Assembly: GCA_963971405.1 (NCBI GenBank)
Contig: OZ020491.1
Span: 13,820,855-13,884,854 of the forward strand
DNA from: Psococerastis gibbosa
Lineage: Eukaryota; Arthropoda; Insecta; Psocodea; Psocidae
DNA: 64,000 nt
Direction: 5' to 3'
Shown here in pieces: positions 58,018-64,000 of this stretch. Both the position numbers and the translations under genes were made by a program. Position 1 is the stretch's first letter. Each line of letters begins with the position of its first letter. The notes below the pieces were generated by a model. That model was not told where the DNA came from. It was given only the letters and a program-made list of their open reading frames with translations, and made no database searches.

Positions 58018-58090
58018 GGACTTGTGGTCCAGCGGTTAAGACGACGCCCCGGTTAGGCGTAGATTGTGGGTTCGAATCCCGCCAAGCCCA
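58018..58090 (+). tRNA. tRNA-like gene with apparent GGT anticodon
   Basis: Folds as a full 73-nt cloverleaf. Acceptor GGACTTG/CAAGCCC has one A-C mismatch; D stem GTC/GAC; anticodon stem ACGCC/GGCGT; T arm GTGGG-TTCGAAT-CCCGC. Internal promoters TGGTCCAGCGG and GGTTCGAATCC are perfect, and TTTTTT follows at 58092. The loop CCGGTTA would give anticodon GGT (Thr), which eukaryotes do not normally use, and position 33 is C, not U. So this is more likely a tRNA-derived repeat or pseudogene than a working tRNA. It shares ~30 bp of 3' flank with the 57696 copy. Confidence 0.55.
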
Positions 58091-58623
58091 GTTTTTTCCA
58101 TATACTCTAATTTCGTTCAGGTTTTCAGCACCAATTTTGTGTTGATGTGCTTAAAGCTTATTCTCATGAATTAGTAAGCTTAGCAATGAATAAGAACATC
58201 AAAAATTTCGACTTTTTTGGACTTATTGAATTACAGTAGTTTTGTTTCTATTGAGACACGTATGATAGCGAGATAGACTACTGCAGCTGCAGCTTATTGG
58301 ATCGTTATAAGAGCAAATAGGAGTGCCCACTTTACGGGTTTTTAGAACAAAGTCAATATTCGCAAGAAATAAAAATGAAATGCTGAAAGCAGGCGTTGGA
58401 AAACAAACAAACAAACAACGTAATTAATGAGTACCCAGGATTGGACTTACCCATTGTTTTCCAAATGTAGGTTCCGTTGTCCACTGCACGCTCATCATGC
58501 CACCAGTTGCCAGCTTGCCCTCACTAAGCAAACTTACTTCTCCAGTTGCGGACGATGCACTTCTTCAACGCCCAGTTCGAACATCTCATCATCCGATATA
58601 AGCACCCCTACTACTCCCTGCCT

Positions 58624-58752
58624 TGAGAGATCTTTCTTGTGATCTTCAATTTGTTACGATTTCACAAAACCTCTTTGACACTGCTCACAAGAAAGTTCAA
58701 TGTTCTTCACAGGCTATTCTGTTGCAGTAGCTTGACACGTTGACTCAACAAA
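58624..58752 (-). pseudogene. Decayed C-terminus of the zinc-finger gene
   Basis: The same frame continues past the TAA as FVES.CQATATE, then TAG, then PVKNIELSCEQCQRGFVKS, then TAA, then QIEDHKKDLSR. This is one more partial acidic repeat and a C2H2-like finger behind three in-frame stops. Confidence 0.75.
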
Positions 58753-60581
58753 TTACTGTAATATTGTGTCCTTTTCTTCTTCAATTTCTTCTTTAATTGT
58801 ACCCCATACAAGCAGTTTTGCATCATCGCAAAGTTCAGTGTTGTCCACAGACTCCTTTACGGTGGCAACATGACACTTGGACTCAACAAATTCCTGTAAT
58901 ATAGTCTCGTTCTCTTCTTCAATTTCTTCTTTAACTGTGTGCCATACAAATAATTTTGTATCCTCGCAAAGTTCAGTGATGTCCACAGACTCCTTTACGG
59001 TGGCAACATGACACTTGGACTCAACAAATTCTTGTAGTATTGTGTTGTTCTCTTCTTCAATTTCTTCCTTAAGTGTACGCCATGCAAGCAATTTCGTATC
59101 ATCGCAAAGTTCAGTGTTCTCCATATAATCCTTTACACCAACAACACGATACTTTGACTCAACTATTTCCTGTAGTAATATGTCTTCTTTAATTGTATCT
59201 GTAATTGGACCAAATGCAGGGACTTTTACATCACATGCAGCAGCAGAACCCACAGCCTTTACAACGTTATTGCGATGCAGCTTCGAGTTAGTATGCACAA
59301 TAAGGGTATATTTTGAAACATAACGTTTCTCACACAAATTGCAAGAGTATGGTCGATTATCGTATGAAAAATGCGCCAAAATGTGGTCCTCTAAATCGTT
59401 TTTACAACAGAATTCTTTAGAACAACGGCCACATTGAAATCTACTGTTTTCACAAATACATCCGTGTAGAGGGTTATTAAGTTGATGCCCGCATTTTTTG
59501 CATCGAGAACCACCGTTTGTTTTGTTTTTAACTTGTACAGTGAAGGCTAGACCCTGCCGATCAGCATCTGGCCGCACTGTTGTGTTTCCGTGTAACTTGG
59601 AATGAGTGTGATAGTGAAGAGCTTGTTTAGAGAGTAAACGTGCTCCACAGAACTTACAGCCGTAGGGCCGTTCATTGTATGGAAAATGGGTGAAAATATG
59701 CCTCCGCAAAATGCATTTTAAGTTGAATTCTTTATAACAGTGGCCACATTGAAATCTGGAATTTGCACATGGAGGGTTTAGTGGATCATCATCATGTTGC
59801 CGGCCACATTTTTTGCAAATGATACCTTTACAAGCTATTTCTTTAACATTTACAGTAGAGACACGGCACTTGGGATCAACAACTTGCTGTAATATGTCGT
59901 TTTCTTCCTTAATTGTGGCACATCCAGTTAGACTCGCATTGCCAGAAGTAGCAGCATTTGCAATTTTTCTACGATGTAATTGTGAAAGTGTGTGCCCGTT
60001 TAGGTTTTGTTTAGAAATATAACGTGTTCCACACAACTTACAGCCGTAGGGTCGGTCACGGTATGGAAAATGCGCCACAACATGACGCCGCAAATGTTCA
60101 ATGTGATAATATTCCTTGTAGCAATAAGCGCATTGACGTCTGCAAGTGCTACAAATGTGTCCGAGCAGAGGGTGAAAATACTGTTTACCACATATTTTAC
60201 AACTACATCCACTGGAAACCGTGCATTTTAAAATATGCCTTTCAATTGCTCTACGCTTATTATCAGTGAAATGTTTTAAACAGAAATAACATTGGAACCC
60301 TCTGTTAATTTTAGTATGATGACTCTTCATGTGACTTCTCAGTTCATACCATTTAATATATCCTTTCCCACAGACTTGGCAGCGGCGCTGAAAAGTGGTA
60401 TCGTTTGTTACTTTTCGTAGATGGCACTGCAGGGAGTAATTACGAACAAACCGTTTGTCGCAGTGGTAGCATGCATAACTCATTTTAGTTTCTTCACTTT
60501 CATGAGTAACTAAATGTGTTCTTAAAGTAGACCGTATCTTGAAGCTCTTCCAACAAATATGGCAACTATGCGGTCGCTTAC
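58753..60581 (-). CDS. Zinc-finger gene, last exon
   Basis: Starts after TTGTTGCAG at 60582-60584, two bases into the Gly codon, and runs 608 codons to TAA at 58753-58755. Finger 3 (YACYHCDKRF) has lost its second His. Confidence 0.93.
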
Positions 60582-62798
60582 CTGCAACAATAATATATTG
60601 TAATCTACATGACGGGGTTACATCCTAGCGCTTGTTAGCCGCATGCGACCTCATTCAGTCGTCTAGCTAGGAATGGAAATTGACATACAAGACTGACAGC
60701 GGTAAAAATTAAAATCTCTAATTGTATGTCAATAGTACTTTACTTTATCCAACGTCCACTCTTGGCGATACCGCCATGTGGTGCCGCGCCTGCCAGTATA
60801 GTGACGATATGTCTTTGTTAAGGTGCCCATTCCATTGACCGGCTAGGGCTATTTCCAAAAATGGTGACGTGGTAGCAGACATTCAAGACTTAGGTGGCGT
60901 TTCCACCGACCTCGCATAGCAGAATTGACGGAAATGTTTATTTTCCTCTATGCCATAGTTAAAATTGATCAATGATCATACAGTAACATCACAAACAAAC
61001 AAACTAAAATTAAAAAATGGCTTCATGGGATATGTTAATTACAAACATTTAAATAGATTTCTATAAAAAGGAAAACAAAAATTTCCGTCAATGTCATTTG
61101 CAATCTGCAATGCGAGGTCGGTGGAAACGCTACCTAAGTCTTCAATGTCTGCTACCACGTCACCGTTTTTGGAAATAGCCCTAGCCGGTCAATGGAATGG
61201 GCGCCTAAGGCTCTGGATCGATTGACAAGTTAGAAGGTGGGTATGTCAATAGTGGTTAAATTGTTATAAATTTTTGCATATGCCGAACATATTTTTTCTG
61301 GGCCCTATTGGGTCTAACATGACAAAACAGTTGAAAGTCGTCTGCTTTGGCGGGGATTCCACCAACGTCAATAGTGATATTAAATGTTTTTTGACGTGGT
61401 AGCAGACAGTTTTAGACTGTCTAAAAATGTCTGCTACCACGTCAAAAAACATTTAATATCACTATTGACGTTGGTGGAATCCTCGCTTTTGGAGTGGGTA
61501 AGTTTTACTACCGTATTTTACAGGTTTAAATAATTCCCTGGGTTATTTATTATGTTGTGTTGGTACTAGGCCTGCTGTAGTGACACTGTTACGCCCCAGG
61601 CCTAACACAAGAGCAGACGCTCTTCTTGGCCTAGGCTCAGGGCTGAGGACAGACGGCAAACCTCTGTTGTGTAAATGTTATATCGGTCGTCACGTATGTC
61701 CTTAGCCATAATGTATAAATCACGAACCTTGGGTTCGAAGAACGAGAGAGTTTGGAGACTATGGATAGAGTAGTTAGAGTCGATAGAGTCTAGTGAGACA
61801 GAACTGATTCACCATGTGAGTTGATAAACGGTGCAAGTAGGAGTAAGCTCCTATGGATGTATGAGTAAGTACGTTATCATGTAGCCCTTACGTAACTAAG
61901 TTGCCCCCCCCCCCAATTCATTATGTTGTCCCTTGTCCCTTAAATACTTAAGTTGTCCCTAAGTTATAATGTGGTATTAATGTTTTGTGTCTTAATATAA
62001 TATAAGGTATTTGGTACCATCCTATTAGCTTATATATATAATTCCCCTCTCATAAGTCCACTCTGAATACTCTAATCTATAGAAGGCCCCAATTAGTGGT
62101 ATTCGGAGTGTGACAGACACGTATCTCTTCTTAAAAACCTTGAAGCAAATAACTCTAAAGAAGTTGAGCTAGATTATGATTATTATTTCTGTAGAGATTT
62201 TTATGCCATCAACTGACTTAGTCATCATTTGGAGGAAGATTATAATCTATATTATGTTGTTCTGTGAATTACTTCAACTAAAGTTTTTGTTTGGTAGGCT
62301 TGATTTATTTATCGTTCCAATTCGAAGAAGGGACTACCCACAATTATATATTATATTATTGTATTGATCCAATTTCAATACAAAGTGTACGCTACGATAA
62401 AATTCTATACCGCAAGGCTTCAGTATGCGGTTTCGCTTTTGGATATACATGTAATTCAATCGCAATACAAATAGTTAGTTAATCAATTCAGGCTAGTTGT
62501 ATCAGTTCGCTATATTAGGTTGTTAGTAAATAGTTAATTCTGGTTTTTAGTAACTTCTGTTCGCAGCCATTTGTCTAAATTTCTTTTATATATTGCTAAA
62601 TGAAAGGTGAGTGGAAATGAGATTAGTAATATAAACTCTTACCGGTATGAATGAACATGTGCAGTTTCAGGCCTTCCTTCTTTTTGTAGCGTTTTCCACA
62701 CAAGGTGCAAGCATACAGCCAGTCCAGTTTACAGTCGTCTACAGATATTTTCGAATCACTTTCATTCTCATGATTTAGAAATAAAGAGCTCTTCGTAC
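58753..62798 (-). CDS. C2H2 zinc-finger protein, C-terminal two exons
   Basis: Exons 62643-62798 and 58753-60581. The junction rebuilds a classic finger linker, H-T-G|K-R-P. Finger 1 (YACTLCGKRY...HMFIH) is in the first exon and at least ten more C2H2-like units are in the second. Three ~77-residue modules follow one another (residues 93-170, 222-298, 327-403 counted from the Met at 60483). Each has a CKxCG pair plus two fingers, with (F)AHFPYxxRPYGCKxCG between them. The C-terminus is three ~47-residue acidic repeats (ILQEFVESKCHVATVKES, KEEIEEE). Probably a nuclear DNA-binding protein; no KRAB, ZAD or BTB domain is visible, but N-terminal exons are outside. The Met at 60483 is internal, not the start. 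Confidence 0.93.
60822..61205. mobile_element. Hairpin (H) element with TAA duplication, host of a nested copy
   Basis: Arms of 69 bp with three mismatches (GGTGCCCATTCCATTGACCG / CGGTCAATGGAATGGGCGCC), core at 60866-60882. TAA flanks 60819-60821 and 61206-61208. In the zinc-finger intron. Confidence 0.93.
60893..61134. mobile_element. Nested hairpin (H) element in the loop of another
   Basis: 242 bp, GGTGGCGTTTCCACCGACCT / AGGTCGGTGGAAACGCTACC. Centre keeps AAAAAATGGCTTCATGGG, but its ghost frame has a stop. Inserted at the centre of the outer hairpin (TTA left, TAA right). Confidence 0.93.
61349..61487. mobile_element. Hairpin (H) element
   Basis: ~139 bp, arms nearly perfect over 62 bp (GGCGGGGATTCCACCAACGT / ACGTTGGTGGAATCCTCGC). 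Core GACGTGGTAGCAGACA at 61393. TTT on both sides. Confidence 0.92.
61587..62115. mobile_element. Solo LTR of a retrotransposon
   Basis: 529 bp beginning TGTTACGCCCC and ending GGAGTGTGACA, flanked by the identical 5-bp duplication GACAC (61582-61586, 62116-62120). TG...CA ends with a 5-bp duplication are diagnostic of LTR elements; the TGTTACG start is common in the Gypsy group. A TATAAATC at ~61711 could be its promoter. No internal coding region, so the element was reduced by LTR-LTR recombination. Lies in the zinc-finger intron. Confidence 0.9.
62643..62798 (-). CDS. Zinc-finger gene, penultimate exon
   Basis: Acceptor TTTTTAG, donor ACCG|GTAAGA. Encodes an acidic lead (LNHENESDSKISVDD) and one perfect finger, CTLCGKRYKKKEGLKLHMFIH. 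Begins two bases into a codon, so at least one more exon lies upstream. Confidence 0.88.
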
Positions 62799-63456
62799 CT
62801 AAAAATAATTAAATTCATACGGTTATAAGGCTGTCAATGTATTTAAGCAAGTACAGAATAAGAAGTTGTTAGCATCAACCCGTTTTAAGTAGGGCTCAGA
62901 ATATGATATGCAGTATAGGCAATTACGACAACCCAGTACCTAGGTACTCACAATACATAACTACAGTTATGTATTCTAAAGTTCCTATGCAGCAGTGAAT
63001 ATTATGTTTGAATTGTATTGATAAACGGTAAATAGACGACACTTCATCAAATAAAAATATACTGTATATGTAATTGATAAATGGTGAGAAATGGTAATTA
63101 CACAAAAGAACCTCCATCGAAATATGGGTCTCCTTCACTATAGTCAAATTTATGGATACTGGTATTTCATTTGCAGGAGAAAGTAGATTAACTGAAAAGA
63201 AAGCTTGCAGAAGAACCATGTTCTATTCTATGAAAAAATTCCCCCGTTGTAAAAAAATCTCTTTCAGCTCTGGCCGATTAAGTTTAGGGTTTCATAAAGT
63301 ACCGAGTGACTTCTTTTACCCTCATCAATGATAACATATTGCACTAATAAAAACACTAACAAATTTTTATAAAAATCGCTGACCCTGTTTTCGCCCTTTT
63401 GAAACGCTGTGTAGACTATGAACTTTAATAAAACTCATTTGTAATTTGAAATGTTT

Positions 63457-63530
63457 ATTTTTAAGGAGACTATTATGTAGATTATGTAGATCAATAATAA
63501 ATTAAGTTATAACATGGTAGACTGATCGTA
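63457..63530 (+). repeat. Hairpin-loop block without hairpin arms
   Basis: TTTAAGGAGACTATTATGTAG and AAATTAAGTTATAACATGGTAG are the loop sequence of the H elements at 42752 and 35916, here on their own. Confidence 0.55.
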
Positions 63531-63663
63531 TTAATGTTGTTATAACTAATTATAACTGAGCGTCAAGCACACTTCAAGAAACACGTATAGGTAGGCCTAT
63601 CACGTAAAGGCGTAACATCGCTCAGTCCATTCAGTACTCATAACTATGCTTTCTTAATTGAAT

Positions 63664-63727
63664 AACGCTAGGTTGGCTTAGTAATAGAAACAATAAAAAG
63701 CCCTTATTTATTTATTATTTATTTATA
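63664..63727 (+). repeat. SINE-1 tail fragment
   Basis: CGCTAGGTTGGCTTAGTAAT and an AAACAATAAAAAGCCC tail, then (TTTA)n. Confidence 0.8.
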
Positions 63728-64000
63728 ATGGTCTCCTACACTTAGTCTCCACCCATCAAAACGTCAAAAAACGATCACAACCACTTTTAAATGTTGCCTG
63801 TTTCTGTAGACGAGATTCAAAAAAAGAAATGAAGGGCCACGCCCGAAAGCAATTCTGGGAAAGCTGTTATTGTTGTTTTTGCTAATAATAAATCATTATC
63901 CGACAGAGCGAAACGAAGCTGGAGTCGCTCAATACCTTTAAAAAAAGTTCGCAATTTATTAGGGTCCGTACCATTAATTTGTATTTTAAAAATGGCCAAT
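63728..64000. other. Unclassified window end
   Basis: A 60-codon minus frame reaches the window edge but shows no recognisable domain or splice site. Confidence 0.3.

Noticed and set aside
63817-63999. 60-codon minus frame as the first zinc-finger exon
   Set aside because: No finger, no donor at its end in the required phase, and no recognisable similarity.

Overview
The window is animal nuclear DNA, almost certainly from an arthropod and most likely an insect with a large, repeat-rich genome. It shows spliced genes with GT-AG introns, an insect-type corkscrew/SHP2 phosphatase, a MARVEL-family membrane protein, a mariner transposon, tRNA-derived SINEs, a Penelope-like element and dozens of miniature inverted-repeat elements. 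A cockroach, termite or other hemimetabolous insect is my guess from repeat load and intron size; the sequence does not fix the species.

Only about 4.4 kb is convincingly host coding sequence. (1) At 20494-20633 (+) is one probable first exon of an unrecognised gene. (2) At 31106-41670 (+) eight exons encode the second SH2 domain, the PTP domain and the tail of a csw/PTPN11 orthologue. Its N-terminal SH2 exons were not found and probably lie upstream of the window. (3) At 45962-52802 (-) four exons give a complete 160-residue four-pass MARVEL-like protein. (4) At 58753-62798 (-) two exons encode the C-terminal part of a C2H2 zinc-finger protein. Its C-terminus ends in a premature stop inside a repeated acidic unit, followed by a decayed finger.

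Mobile DNA fills most of the rest. Positions 1-20400 hold SINEs, an ~860-bp family (R1), palindromic elements and an intact 349-codon mariner nested inside a non-autonomous hAT; both insertions have clean target-site duplications. Positions 20600-31000 hold a split repeat, a 645-bp tandem duplication invaded by a second hAT MITE, and a frameshifted Penelope-like element. The csw introns and the region up to 45 kb are full of hairpin elements, ending in a three-unit 208-bp satellite. Positions 53-58 kb hold SINE clusters and two tRNA-like sequences, one inside a long inverted repeat. The zinc-finger intron holds a solo LTR and two hairpin insertions, one of which is nested exactly in the loop of another.

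The most interesting signal is a family of long near-perfect hairpins at 4305, 8150, 18129, 19415, 24837, 35472, 35916, 42752, 43639, 56370, 60822 (with a nested copy at 60893) and 61349. They begin GG and end CC, several have TTA or TAA duplications, many share a 17-bp core, and four keep a ghost start codon reading like the N-terminus of a MADF/Myb-type protein. This points to a PIF/Harbinger-like parent and a plentiful source of hairpin RNA inside introns.
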